Positions 7,674 to 16,414 are shown, counted from the first letter of the stretch. The stretch is 24,365 nucleotides of DNA from Ignavibacteriales bacterium (GCA_016929735.1 JAFGID010000147.1:1-24365); one strand, 5' to 3'. The notes: generated by a model not told the origin, from the sequence alone. Program-made: numbers and translations.

Positions 7674-8556
7674 TATTAAAGTTGGCATAACTCTTTTTGT
7701 AGCTATTATTGTCATTATACTAATTTTAATTTGGGCAAAAAATATTTCATTCTCGGCTAAGAAAGAATTATCTATCAGATTCAATTCAGTTTCAGGACTC
7801 GAAATGGGTGATCCCGTAATGCTTAATGGAGTCAGAAAAGGTTATGTTAGTGAGATTAAAGTTGACAGAAATAATGTTATTGTTAAAAGTGTTTTAGATA
7901 AAGATGTTGTAATAACTGATGATGCTCTGTTTAGTTTAATGATGCTTGATTTAATGGGTGGAAAGAAAATAGAAATTAACCCGGGGGATGGAAAAGAAAT
8001 AACTGATTTTTCAATAATTCAAAATGGTGAATTTGTCGGAGATATTTCAACTGCAATGGCGATGTTAAGTTCTGTTCAGTATGATTTAGTCGATTTTATT
8101 AAAGAGGCAAAAATAGCGCTAATTGCAATGAATGATTTGCTTGGTGATGAAGCATTTATTAAACAGTTAAAAAATTCAATTTCTGATTTAAGTCTAGCAA
8201 TGAGAAAAGTGAATATAATAATGGATGAAAACCGGCAAGATTTAAATAACATGCTAAGTACGGGTGTAGAACTTGCTGATAATCTAAATAAATTGATAAT
8301 TAATAATAAAGAAAATATTTACGCTACGTTGGAAAATGCAAATGTTCTATTAAAAAACACTAATGAACTAGTAATCAAAGTTGAAGAATTTCTTGTTGAA
8401 ACCAAAGAGCAATCAAACAATATTGGAAAATTTTTATATGATAAGCAATTATATAATGATCTTAAAATATCGTTGGAAAAGTTAAAAGAATTGAGTAATA
8501 TACTAATAGAACAATTAAATGCTGAAGGAATTCGTGTTGATGCTGACGTCTTCTAA
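7651..8556 (+). CDS. MlaD/MCE family protein
   Basis: Membrane-anchored MCE-domain protein of the kind that carries lipids between the membranes. The 301-residue product has one N-terminal membrane helix (about residues 10-28). The MCE domain spans about 36-115, with the pattern SVSGLEMGDPVMLNGVRKGY and a hydrophobic LMMLDLMGGK stretch. A long helical C-terminus (about 130-300) follows, as in tube-forming MCE proteins. The ATG at 7651 lies inside the preceding gene, overlapping it by 23 bases. The ATPase and permease subunits normally needed (MlaF and MlaE types) are not in the window, so they must be elsewhere. The substrate cannot be read from the sequence. Confidence 0.9.
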   Translation: MKDTKKTNIKVGITLFVAIIVIILILIWAKNISFSAKKELSIRFNSVSGLEMGDPVMLNGVRKGYVSEIKVDRNNVIVKSVLDKDVVITDDALFSLMMLDLMGGKKIEINPGDGKEITDFSIIQNGEFVGDISTAMAMLSSVQYDLVDFIKEAKIALIAMNDLLGDEAFIKQLKNSISDLSLAMRKVNIIMDENRQDLNNMLSTGVELADNLNKLIINNKENIYATLENANVLLKNTNELVIKVEEFLVETKEQSNNIGKFLYDKQLYNDLKISLEKLKELSNILIEQLNAEGIRVDADVF

Positions 8557-8588
8557 AAAATCAATTTTTAATAAATAAATGTTTTAAT

Positions 8589-8972
8589 ATGATATACGGC
8601 ATCGGAATAGATATTATAGAAATTGAAAGAATTAAACAAAGTATAGAACAATACGGCGATAGATTTTTAAACAAAATATTTACAAAAGTTGAAATAGAAT
8701 ATAGCAAAAATAAAAGCAATATGTATCAACACTTGGCGGCGCGTTTTGCAGCGAAAGAGGCAATTGCTAAAGCAATATCTACAGGACTTAATAAAAGTTT
8801 CAGTTGGCAGGAAGTTGAAATTTATAATGAACCCTCCGGTCTACCACAAGTTAAATTACTAGGCAAATTAAAAGAAATTGTTGGTTATGAAAAAGAACTT
8901 AAAATAACAATGAGTCATTCTGATCATTATGTGTGCTGTTTTGCAATTTTATTTTCGAATATTCCTACATAG
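8589..8972 (+). CDS. acpS: Holo-[acyl-carrier-protein] synthase
   Basis: Transfers 4'-phosphopantetheine from coenzyme A to a serine of apo-acyl carrier protein, switching on fatty-acid synthesis. The 127-residue product has the usual length and both metal-binding signatures: GIGIDIIEIERI with Asp8 and AARFAAKEAIAKA with Glu57. These positions match the Mg-binding Asp and Glu of well-studied AcpS enzymes. The C-terminal part contains ITMSHSDHYV, also typical. No clear ribosome site precedes the ATG, which is common in this group of bacteria. It follows the MCE gene by 32 bases and may share its transcript. Confidence 0.95.
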   Translation: MIYGIGIDIIEIERIKQSIEQYGDRFLNKIFTKVEIEYSKNKSNMYQHLAARFAAKEAIAKAISTGLNKSFSWQEVEIYNEPSGLPQVKLLGKLKEIVGYEKELKITMSHSDHYVCCFAILFSNIPT

Positions 8973-9020
8973 TTTTGTATTAAATTTTAAAATAGATTTT
9001 ATTGTTAACAAAAAATATAT

Positions 9021-9028
9021 TATTTTTG
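9021..9028 (+). promoter_or_regulatory. Likely FCB-type -7 promoter element before the HNH gene
   Basis: TATTTTTG fits TAnnTTTG and continues as TATTTTTGCATAAA, nearly the same string as that before the PIN cassette at 22715. A TTG at 9002-9004 is upstream with a 16-base spacer, a little short for the consensus. Confidence 0.4.
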
Positions 9029-9037
9029 CATAAATAA

Positions 9038-9065
9038 AATTAACTTTAATTTAAGGAGGTTAATT
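9038..9065 (+). promoter_or_regulatory. Small hairpin presenting a strong ribosome-binding site
   Basis: AATTAAC (9038-9044) and GTTAATT (9059-9065) are perfect complements. They enclose a 14-base loop holding most of AAGGAGGT (9053-9060), the strongest Shine-Dalgarno sequence in the window. No usable start codon lies at the normal distance: the next codons in the HNH frame are TTC GAA CGT. The stem is short and AT-rich, so its stability in the cell is uncertain. Confidence 0.35.
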
Positions 9066-9114
9066 CGAACGTAATAATAAAATCAATTGTGCATTAAATG
9101 CTAAAGTCCTACTA

Positions 9115-9597
9115 TTGAATCAGAGTTATGAACCACTCTACATCTGTAATGTTAAAAGAGCATTAGCTTTACTCTTTACAGGCAAAGCTGAAATTGTCAG
9201 TAAAAACGAAAGAAGAGTAATTCATTCAATTTCTATGCAATTCTCATGGCCTAATGTCATTCGTCTGAATAATTTTATTAAAATTCCATATAAAAGAATT
9301 ATACTCTCAAGAAAAAATATCCTTAAGCGAGATGGGCACAAATGTGTTTATTGTGGAAGGGGAGATTTACAACTTACCTTGGATCATATAATTCCAAGAT
9401 CAAGAGGTGGGGGCGATACCTGGGAAAATCTTGTTGCTGCTTGTTTGAAATGTAACAATAAAAAAGGAGACAGAACACCGCAAGAAGCTAATATGAGATT
9501 AAAAGTAATTCCTTATCGTCCGAACCATATTATGTTTATAATGAAAACTGTAAACAGACTTGATGAATCTTGGAAACCTTTTCTTTTCCAGTATTAA
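9115..9597 (+). CDS. HNH endonuclease, 5' end uncertain
   Basis: Small HNH nuclease of the stand-alone family found in many FCB bacteria and cyanobacteria; its physiological role is not known. From TTG 9115 it has 160 residues. The nuclease core shows CVYCG, LDHIIPRSRGGGDTWENL and ACLKCNNKKGD, giving the two zinc-binding CxxC pairs and the catalytic DH. The given start is doubtful. The frame stays open upstream to a stop at 9061 and encodes LNAKVLLLNQSYEPL, and family members normally keep the VLLLN residues just before NQSYEPL. No ATG or GTG is in frame there. Inserting one G after the ATG at 9098 would give MAKVLLLNQSYEPL, a normal family N-terminus. So a frameshift, a sequence error or an unusual start is likely. 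It has no obvious operon partner. Confidence 0.85.
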   Translation: MNQSYEPLYICNVKRALALLFTGKAEIVSKNERRVIHSISMQFSWPNVIRLNNFIKIPYKRIILSRKNILKRDGHKCVYCGRGDLQLTLDHIIPRSRGGGDTWENLVAACLKCNNKKGDRTPQEANMRLKVIPYRPNHIMFIMKTVNRLDESWKPFLFQY

Positions 9598-9632
9598 AAT
9601 TATAAAGTATTTTACAAACTATTTATGTGATA

Positions 9633-12600
9633 ATGATGAAAAAATTATTATTTGCTTTAATTATTTTTAATTTATGTATTGTTGCTCAGGATTTTAAATC
9701 ACAATCAAATCCAAAAATTTATATTACTTTTCTTTGGCATATGCATCAACCTATTTACTATCCTTATGAATCAGTTGTTGAGACAGATCAAAACAACAGA
9801 TATAGTTTCTCCGTGATTGATGTTCATAATCAAAGAACAGGACCATATACAAGTTGGCCGAAAAGTGCGGTTGAAAAGGGTATTACAGCAGGCTTTTCAC
9901 ATTTCGGTTCGCAGGTTAGTTTTTCAGGTTCATTAATAGAAAATCTAAATGTTCTTGAATCCAATGGAATTATAAATTTTCAAAATTGGAAAAGTTATTG
10001 GAATACTATTAAAACACAAAATACTTCGTTAGGTAATCCTCGGCTTGATATGGTTGCTTTTGGGTATTTTCATCCACTAATGGGATTAACAGATTCAACT
10101 GATATTGTAAAGCAAATCCAAAAACACAAGAATGTTTTTAGTAGTAATTTCTCGGGGAATTATTCGAAAGGAGTCTTCCCTCCTGAAAATGCTTTTGCAC
10201 CTGATATGATTCCTGCTCTTGTAGCCGAAGGAATTGAGTGGGTAATAATTGATAATATCCATTTTGAACGTGCATGTTTGAATTATCCGTATAATACTGG
10301 GGGAAGTGTTATCGAACCAAATTTTGCAGATCAAGTCAACAGCAATCCAAATGATTGGTTACAGCTCAATGGATTATGGGCTCCAACACAAGTTTCTGCT
10401 CAATGGTCAAGGCAACCGCATTATATTGAGTATGTTAATCCAAAAACTGGTGAGGTTAGTAGAATAATTGGTATTCCCGGTGACAGATATCTTGGTAATG
10501 AAGATGGTCGAGGAGGTTTTGGTGCGTTAAATTACGAATATGTTATGAGTCAATTAGAATCCTATAATACCGATCCTGACCACCCAATTTTAATTGTTTT
10601 ACCACATGATGGTGACAATCATGGTGGTGGTAGTGAAAGTTATTATGGAACTAACTTTCAAAATTTTGTTGATTGGTTGTTGAGCAATCCAAGTAGATTT
10701 GAATGCACAACAATTCAAGATTATCTCGAAATGTTTCCACCAAACCCGAATGATGTCGTTCATGTCGAAAATGGATCCTGGGTTGGTGCTGATGCGGGCG
10801 ACCCCGAATTTAAAAAGTGGCTTGGAGATTCGAATCAATCAGGTTACAGTTATGACAGAAATAGTTGGGCTGTTGTTACCGCAGGAAAGAATTGGGTCGA
10901 AACAGCCGAAAAACAATCATCATCAAATAGTAATACTATAGAAGCATGGAAATATTATTTGGTTGCCCAAACAAGTTGTTATTGGTATTGGGACGGAACT
11001 GAAATTTGGGATTCAAATCCTACAAGAGCGATAAACCAATCGATTAACTATGCTCAATTAGTTGTAAATTCTAGTTCTGATAATATACCTCCTTCCATTT
11101 TCCGACCACAAAGAGAACCATATAATCCCGGTGGGACTGAATGGGGCACTACAATGACAAATGATTTAACGATATGGACATTGGTTTATGATTTATGTGG
11201 TTTGGATTATGTCAGGTTGAAATATAGAGTTGATTTAGACGGGGTAAATTCTACTAATTCAACGGACAATGATACTTATGATGGTGGTGCTGAGGTAGGT
11301 AACTGGATTTCTATTGATATGGATTCTACCACATGGAACTCACAGACAGACCCTTTACCAACTCATAAAGCAAAAATGTTTTATGCACAAATTAATGATT
11401 CAAATAACATTCTAATTGATTATTATGTTGAAGCCAGAGATAAGAAAGGAAATATTGCGAAATCTATAATCCAGCACGTATGGATTGGTGCAAATATGGG
11501 TGGAGCAGGTGGAAATGAAGGTGTTTATTGGATTCCGATGCAACCGACAATAAATGATACAATCATAATATATATATCTAATGCTATTCAAGGTGCTAAG
11601 TTGCATTGGGGCGTAAATAACGAAGGTAGCAACTGGACTACTCCTAATTCGGTATATTGGCCACCAAGTTCCGTGTTATTCAACGGAACTGGTCCTGCAG
11701 TTGAAACTCCTTTTGTTGGGCCGGATTTAGAAAACCAATTATCCTTAAAAATTGGACCTTTTAATAAACCTGAACAAAATATCGAAAGAGTTGCTTTTGT
11801 AATTCACTATAATGATGATACTTGGGACAATAATAATGGACAAGATTATCATATAAGTTTTGGAGACACAACTGCATCAGGATTTGTAATGGACGGAAAT
11901 TTAGATGGAGCGGCAGCTAACGTTGCCAACAATAATGGGTCTGACCTTTTTGTTGCATGGCAAAATCCTTTGCTTTATGTTGCTACTCAGTCTGCTCAAT
12001 CGCAAGGACATGATATGTTTATTTTAGTTTCTGATGGAGTGGATACATTATTAGTTGATGCACCATGGGCTAAAAGTGGACAAACATCTAAATGGGATTA
12101 TTATTTGGCAAATGAGAGCACAAATGGTTGGTGTGGCTGGTTTGATAGTAATGAGAGCCAACCAACTACTTTCTTGCAATCTGCAGCGGATTCTTATCTA
12201 GAAGGAACAATGAATATATCTCAATTGTTTGGATACAATCCAGTAAAAATTTATTTGGCAGTTGGGAAATTTCAAACACATGATGGAGGAAATCTTATAA
12301 TTCAAGTTCCTGTTTCCAAGGATGGAAATTCTAATATCAATTTCAGTGAATTTTATGAATATAATTTTACTCAGACAGATTTTAAAAACGAAGCGAAAAT
12401 AAATCCCGAAGAATTTTCTTTACTTCAGAATTATCCTAATCCCTTTAATCCAGTTACAATTATAAGTTATGTAATATCTGAAAGAACTTTTGTCGAAATT
12501 AAAGTTTTTGATGTATTAGGTAGAGAAATAAAAACGCTTGTTAATGAATTTAAGGATGCCGGAATATACAAGATTGAGTTTAACTCATCTAGTTTAAGTA

Positions 12601-12671
12601 CAGGGGTATATTTCTACAAAATAATTGCTGAAAAATTTAGCCAAACAAAGAAGATGATAATTCTAAAATAG
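9633..12671 (+). CDS. Secreted GH57-family glycosidase with starch-binding-like modules and T9SS sorting domain
   Basis: Probable extracellular alpha-glucan-degrading enzyme (amylase or amylopullulanase type) of about 1012 residues. A signal peptide (about 1-19, MMKKLLFALIIFNLCIVAQ) precedes a GH57 domain (about 28-440). This has region 1 HMHQP at 36-40, GVFPPENAF with Glu185 as probable nucleophile, and PHDGDNHGG with Asp326 as probable acid/base. Beta-sandwich regions follow (about 490-910), including one resembling starch-binding CBM25/26 modules (DTWDNNNGQDYH). A C-terminal type IX secretion sorting domain starts at about 933 with NYPNPFNP and ends in KKMIILK. Start: ATG 9633 or 9636; an upstream GTG at 9627 would only add two residues. 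No ribosome site is visible. It stands alone, ending in a bidirectional terminator. The catalytic assignments are by motif only; the exact substrate is not decided. Confidence 0.88.
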   Translation: MMKKLLFALIIFNLCIVAQDFKSQSNPKIYITFLWHMHQPIYYPYESVVETDQNNRYSFSVIDVHNQRTGPYTSWPKSAVEKGITAGFSHFGSQVSFSGSLIENLNVLESNGIINFQNWKSYWNTIKTQNTSLGNPRLDMVAFGYFHPLMGLTDSTDIVKQIQKHKNVFSSNFSGNYSKGVFPPENAFAPDMIPALVAEGIEWVIIDNIHFERACLNYPYNTGGSVIEPNFADQVNSNPNDWLQLNGLWAPTQVSAQWSRQPHYIEYVNPKTGEVSRIIGIPGDRYLGNEDGRGGFGALNYEYVMSQLESYNTDPDHPILIVLPHDGDNHGGGSESYYGTNFQNFVDWLLSNPSRFECTTIQDYLEMFPPNPNDVVHVENGSWVGADAGDPEFKKWLGDSNQSGYSYDRNSWAVVTAGKNWVETAEKQSSSNSNTIEAWKYYLVAQTSCYWYWDGTEIWDSNPTRAINQSINYAQLVVNSSSDNIPPSIFRPQREPYNPGGTEWGTTMTNDLTIWTLVYDLCGLDYVRLKYRVDLDGVNSTNSTDNDTYDGGAEVGNWISIDMDSTTWNSQTDPLPTHKAKMFYAQINDSNNILIDYYVEARDKKGNIAKSIIQHVWIGANMGGAGGNEGVYWIPMQPTINDTIIIYISNAIQGAKLHWGVNNEGSNWTTPNSVYWPPSSVLFNGTGPAVETPFVGPDLENQLSLKIGPFNKPEQNIERVAFVIHYNDDTWDNNNGQDYHISFGDTTASGFVMDGNLDGAAANVANNNGSDLFVAWQNPLLYVATQSAQSQGHDMFILVSDGVDTLLVDAPWAKSGQTSKWDYYLANESTNGWCGWFDSNESQPTTFLQSAADSYLEGTMNISQLFGYNPVKIYLAVGKFQTHDGGNLIIQVPVSKDGNSNINFSEFYEYNFTQTDFKNEAKINPEEFSLLQNYPNPFNPVTIISYVISERTFVEIKVFDVLGREIKTLVNEFKDAGIYKIEFNSSSLSTGVYFYKIIAEKFSQTKKMIILK

Positions 12672-12682
12672 GAAATATTTTT

Positions 12683-12720
12683 CAATAAAAAAGCCAGATT
12701 AATCTCTGGCTTTTTTATTG
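12683..12720. terminator. Bidirectional intrinsic terminator
   Basis: A perfect 16-bp inverted repeat (CAATAAAAAAGCCAGA at 12683-12698 and its complement at 12705-12720) with a 6-base loop has an A run on the left arm and a T run on the right. It can therefore end transcripts from either side, fitting its place between the convergent GH57 and aldehyde dehydrogenase genes. Confidence 0.92.
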
Positions 12721-12731
12721 ATTATAATTTA

Positions 12732-14264
12732 TTAAATATCAAACTTAATTCCTTGTGCCAATGGCAATTTAGAACCGTAATTTATTGTATTGGTTTGTCT
12801 TCTCATATATGCTTTCCAAGCGTCCGAACCGGATTCACGGCCACCACCAGTTTCTTTTTCGCCACCAAAAGCACCTCCAATTTCTGCGCCTGATGTACCT
12901 ATGTTGACATTTGCAATGCCGCAATCTGAACCGTTCGCAGACAAAAATTCTTCTGCTTCTTGGAGATTATCCGTAAATATTGATGATGATAATCCCTGAA
13001 CTACATCGTTGTGTATTTCAATTGCTTTGGTAACATTACCAGTATATTTAATCAAATATAATATTGGAGCGAATGTTTCTTCTTGGACTATCTCATAATG
13101 ATTTTCAGCTTCTACAATCGCAGGTTTGACATAACATCCCGATTTATATTCTTCACCTTCCAATACTTCGCCACCGTAAATGACTTTTCCACCTGCTTCT
13201 TTAACTTTTTGTAAAGCATCAACAAAAGATTTCACAGCTGCTTTGTCAATCAGCGGTCCCATATGATTATTTTCATCAAGGGGGTTTCCTATTTTTACAG
13301 TTTGATATGCTTTTAGTAATGATTCCTTTACTTTATCATAAACTTCTGCATGAATAATTAAACGTCTGGTAGTAGTGCATCTTTGTCCTGCAGTCCCGAC
13401 AGCACCAAAAACTACTGCAGGTATTGCCATTTGCAAATTTGCATTCGGAGTTATGATAATAGCATTGTTACCACCAAGCTCAAGTATTGTTTTACCAAAT
13501 CTTTTAGCAATAACTTCATTTGCATGACGACCAACTACGGTAGAGCCAGTAATAGAAACAAGAGGTATTCTATTATCGGTTAAAAACTTCTCTCCAATTG
13601 TCGAACCTCTTCCTATTACCAATGAGAATAATCCCTCCGGTAGTTCATTCGCTCTAATTACGTTTGCTAAAATATTTTGAACAGCAATAGCAGTTAATGG
13701 GGTCTTTGAAGATGGTTTCCATAGATTTGAATCTCCACAAACAGTAGCTATCATTGCATTCCATGACCATACTGCGACTGGAAAATTGAAAGCGGAAATA
13801 ATTCCTACAATTCCCAGCGGATGATATTGATCATACATTCTGTGTTTATCCCTTTCAGAGTGCATTGTAAAACCATATAATTGGCGAGATAATCCAACCG
13901 CAAAATCACAAATGTCAATCATCTCCTGAACTTCGCCAAGACCTTCTTGTAAAGATTTACCCATCTCGTAAGATACTAGCGTACCAAGTGGCTTTTTAAA
14001 TTTTCTTAATTCTTCGCCGACTAAACGTACAATCTCACCTCGTTTTGGTGCAGGAATCGTTCTCCAGTATTTGTATGCTTCATCAGCTTTTTCTACTACT
14101 TTATCAAAATCTGCGGTGGATGACTGATATACAACTGCAATCTGCTTTCCATCAACAGGGGATACTACTTTTAATTCACCTTGGTCTGTTGTGTCGAACC
14201 ATTTTAGTCCAGTTGAAGCACCGTAGTTTTTTTCTTTAATTCCCAATTCTTTTAAGAAATCCAT
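12732..14264 (-). CDS. Aldehyde dehydrogenase, ALDH7 (antiquitin) type
   Basis: NAD(P)-dependent oxidation of a semialdehyde. The ALDH7 group includes alpha-aminoadipic semialdehyde (piperidine-6-carboxylate) dehydrogenase of lysine breakdown, the most likely activity here. The 510-residue product has Glu262 in ELGGNNA and the nucleophile Cys296 in GTAGQRCTTTRR. The two are 34 residues apart, as in the superfamily, and ELGGNNA with GTAGQRCTT is diagnostic of ALDH7 rather than other classes. FNFPVAVWSWN and KPSSKTPLTA mark the coenzyme-binding part. An AGGAGAG ribosome site (14268-14274 on the minus strand) lies before the ATG. The gene is alone on its strand with no lysine-pathway neighbours, so the substrate is an inference from the subfamily. 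Confidence 0.92.
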   Translation of the reverse strand: MDFLKELGIKEKNYGASTGLKWFDTTDQGELKVVSPVDGKQIAVVYQSSTADFDKVVEKADEAYKYWRTIPAPKRGEIVRLVGEELRKFKKPLGTLVSYEMGKSLQEGLGEVQEMIDICDFAVGLSRQLYGFTMHSERDKHRMYDQYHPLGIVGIISAFNFPVAVWSWNAMIATVCGDSNLWKPSSKTPLTAIAVQNILANVIRANELPEGLFSLVIGRGSTIGEKFLTDNRIPLVSITGSTVVGRHANEVIAKRFGKTILELGGNNAIIITPNANLQMAIPAVVFGAVGTAGQRCTTTRRLIIHAEVYDKVKESLLKAYQTVKIGNPLDENNHMGPLIDKAAVKSFVDALQKVKEAGGKVIYGGEVLEGEEYKSGCYVKPAIVEAENHYEIVQEETFAPILYLIKYTGNVTKAIEIHNDVVQGLSSSIFTDNLQEAEEFLSANGSDCGIANVNIGTSGAEIGGAFGGEKETGGGRESGSDAWKAYMRRQTNTINYGSKLPLAQGIKFDI

Positions 14265-14475
14265 AAACTCTCCTATGATTACTTTTATTTTAAATATTAT
14301 TTTCTATTAGTAAGTTTTTAAAATGCAAAATGAAATATAAATTTTAAATTAACACATTAATATAATACTTTGTTGGATTTAAAAAATCTCTTTGAAAATT
14401 AAATATTTGTTGCATTATTGTAAATACTATTTTAATTTATAATCAAAATAAATAAAATTAGAATTAAAGGTATAA

Positions 14476-14772
14476 TTGAAGATTTTAAAGGTATCAAGAA
14501 TATTAATTGGATTCTTATTGTTACTTGCGCTCTTTAAATTACCTATGGGTTATTATCATTTCTTAAGGGCGGCTGTAATTATTATTTCGGTTTTAAATAT
14601 ATTTGTTGGTCTAAAATATATGGAAAAATTTTACCTTATATTTTTTATTTCAGCAATTATTCTTTTCAATCCGATTATTCCATTTAAATTCAGTTCTGGC
14701 TTATGGAATGTTATTGATGTTATATACGGTGTGATTTTTATTATTAGTGGATTGACAATGAGAAGTGCTTAA
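14476..14772 (+). CDS. Small membrane protein, DUF6804-like
   Basis: 98-residue hydrophobic protein with about four membrane segments. The patterns LFKLPMGYYHFLRAAV near residue 20 and LFNPIIPFKF near residue 63 resemble the DUF6804 family, whose function is unknown. It starts with TTG, supported by an AAAGG ribosome site nine bases upstream. It lies alone between the dehydrogenase and pgi, which both run the other way. The 211-base AT-rich stretch before it (14265-14475) must hold the divergent promoters, but I see no convincing consensus there. Confidence 0.75.
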   Translation: MKILKVSRILIGFLLLLALFKLPMGYYHFLRAAVIIISVLNIFVGLKYMEKFYLIFFISAIILFNPIIPFKFSSGLWNVIDVIYGVIFIISGLTMRSA

Positions 14773-14802
14773 AAAGAAGTTCTACTAAAAGCCAAAATCA
14801 GG

Positions 14803-14837
14803 TAAAATATAGTTAAAGAATTGATGCCTTTACTATA
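14803..14837 (-). terminator. Weak candidate terminator for pgi
   Basis: TATAGTTAAAG (14808-14818) pairs with CTTTACTATA (14828-14837), a 10-bp stem with one bulged base and a 9-base loop. On the minus strand it is followed by a short T run (14807-14803) about 70 bases after the pgi stop. The stem is AT-only apart from two pairs, so this is a weak call. The rest of the 134-base gap shows nothing. Confidence 0.25.
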
Positions 14838-14906
14838 AAAAATTAGATTTTTCGTCGCTGAGCTCCTTAAAATGATACTTATAAGACAACCACTTTTATT
14901 TATATA

Positions 14907-16304
14907 TTAAATCATTTTTCTTTCTTTTTCTTTTTCAAAAATATCTTTTGTTTTCTCTATATATCCTTCTCGGCCAAGAAGGGCATAGGTAGCAATTTTA
15001 CCCGCTTCAACTCCTGGTTGATTGAATGCGTCAATGTTGTATAATTCTCCTGCAAATGCTGTTTGTATTTCGTAAAGCATAATGAATTGTCCGATTGTAT
15101 ATTCATTAATTTTTGGAAATATTATTTTGCAACAAGGTCGTCCTTTAGATGAAATGGCGTATTCGGTTGCTTTCATTTCTGCATTGAATAATTCAGATAG
15201 TTTATGTCCTGATAAATAATCGAATGATGAATATTTACCTTTGAACTTTGGAAGAGATCTGTCCTTTCTGAATTTTTCAACGGTAAGAAAAGAAAACACT
15301 TTATCATTTGGTCCTTCCGTGTAAAGTTGAACTTGTGAATGTTGGTCTGTTACCCCGAGTGCTTTTACAGGCGTTTGTCCTGCATTAATTTGCTCGCCGT
15401 TTTTATTTTTATTTTTTCCTAAACTCTCAGCCCAGAGTTGTCTATACCAGTCAGCCCAATAGTAAAGAGAATTAGCATAACTAAGCATAACAGAAATATT
15501 TTTTTTCTTTTTTGTATCCAGTAGATAATGAAAGGTTGCATTCAAATATGCTGGGTTCTCAATGAGATTATCAGTATTGCATACACTCAACATATGTTCA
15601 GCCCCTTTCAATAAATTTTTAATTTTTATTCCAGCAAATCCTGATGTTAATAATCCTACGCTTGAAAGGACGGAAAACCTTCCACCAATATTAGAGGGAA
15701 TCATAAAAGAATTTATTTTATAATCATTGACAACCCTTCTTAAATCGCCATTATTTTTATCTGTAGTAATAACGAGATTACGAATAAATTTATTTTTCAA
15801 TTTCCTTTTCAATATATCTATTATAACTAAAAATTGTGCAGCAGTCTCTGCAGTAGAACCAGATTTTGAAATTACATTAAATAATGTTTTTTTAATATCA
15901 ATAGTATCTAAAAAATTACATACATATTCAGGATCAATATTATCAAGGATAAAAATTCTAGGTCCTCTTCTAATTCTTCTCGGAAGTAGATTGTAAAATG
16001 AGTGTTTTAATGAATTGATTAAAGCAATATTTCCTAAAGCAGAGCCACCTATACCTAGGACGACAAAATTTTCAAATTTATCTTTATTCTTTTTAACATA
16101 TTTGTCAACTTGTTCAACTAATATTTTATTAAATGGAAGTTCATAAAATCCAACTTTTCCGCTTTCTCTATCTTCCAATAAATTTTGATGATATGTTTTT
16201 GCTAGTTCTAAATAATTATTAATCTCATTCATCGAAATACCATGTTTCCCAATATTTTCAGCTAACAAATTAGTATAATCATATTTTATTTGTAAACTTT
16301 TCAT
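14907..16304 (-). CDS. pgi: Glucose-6-phosphate isomerase
   Basis: Interconverts glucose-6-phosphate and fructose-6-phosphate in glycolysis and gluconeogenesis. The 465-residue product carries all the family signatures: FVVLGIGGSALG in the sugar-phosphate region, SKSGSTAETA, the first signature NIGGRFSVLSSVGLL, WAESLGKNKN with the catalytic glutamate, GVTDQHSQVQLY with the catalytic histidine, and the second signature AFNQPGVEAGK with the ring-opening lysine. An AAGGAG ribosome site (16311-16316 on the minus strand) lies six bases before the ATG. The length puts it in the short bacterial form (about 450 residues) rather than the 550-residue form. The gene is transcribed away from mscL. It would take the sugars released by glucan-degrading enzymes such as those in this window, once they are phosphorylated. 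Confidence 0.96.
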   Translation of the reverse strand: MKSLQIKYDYTNLLAENIGKHGISMNEINNYLELAKTYHQNLLEDRESGKVGFYELPFNKILVEQVDKYVKKNKDKFENFVVLGIGGSALGNIALINSLKHSFYNLLPRRIRRGPRIFILDNIDPEYVCNFLDTIDIKKTLFNVISKSGSTAETAAQFLVIIDILKRKLKNKFIRNLVITTDKNNGDLRRVVNDYKINSFMIPSNIGGRFSVLSSVGLLTSGFAGIKIKNLLKGAEHMLSVCNTDNLIENPAYLNATFHYLLDTKKKKNISVMLSYANSLYYWADWYRQLWAESLGKNKNKNGEQINAGQTPVKALGVTDQHSQVQLYTEGPNDKVFSFLTVEKFRKDRSLPKFKGKYSSFDYLSGHKLSELFNAEMKATEYAISSKGRPCCKIIFPKINEYTIGQFIMLYEIQTAFAGELYNIDAFNQPGVEAGKIATYALLGREGYIEKTKDIFEKEKERKMI

Positions 16305-16342
16305 TTATCGCTCCTTAGTTGATTTTTTGCAAAAATTTATTT

Positions 16343-16350
16343 CAAATTTA
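16343..16350 (-). promoter_or_regulatory. Possible -7 promoter element of pgi
   Basis: Read on the minus strand this is TAAATTTG, which fits TAnnTTTG, about 40 bases before the pgi start in the 110-base divergent gap. No TTG element is seen at the right distance, so support is weak. Confidence 0.28.
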
Positions 16351-16414
16351 ATAATTTTTATCTTAATTTAGTATTAAGTTTTAATATTTTTTTTAATTAA
16401 ATGTTTAAATTATC

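Noticed and set aside
10699..10941. 80-residue plus-strand ORF inside the GH57 gene
   Set aside because: Out-of-frame shadow of a well-supported gene with no ribosome site or recognisable motif.
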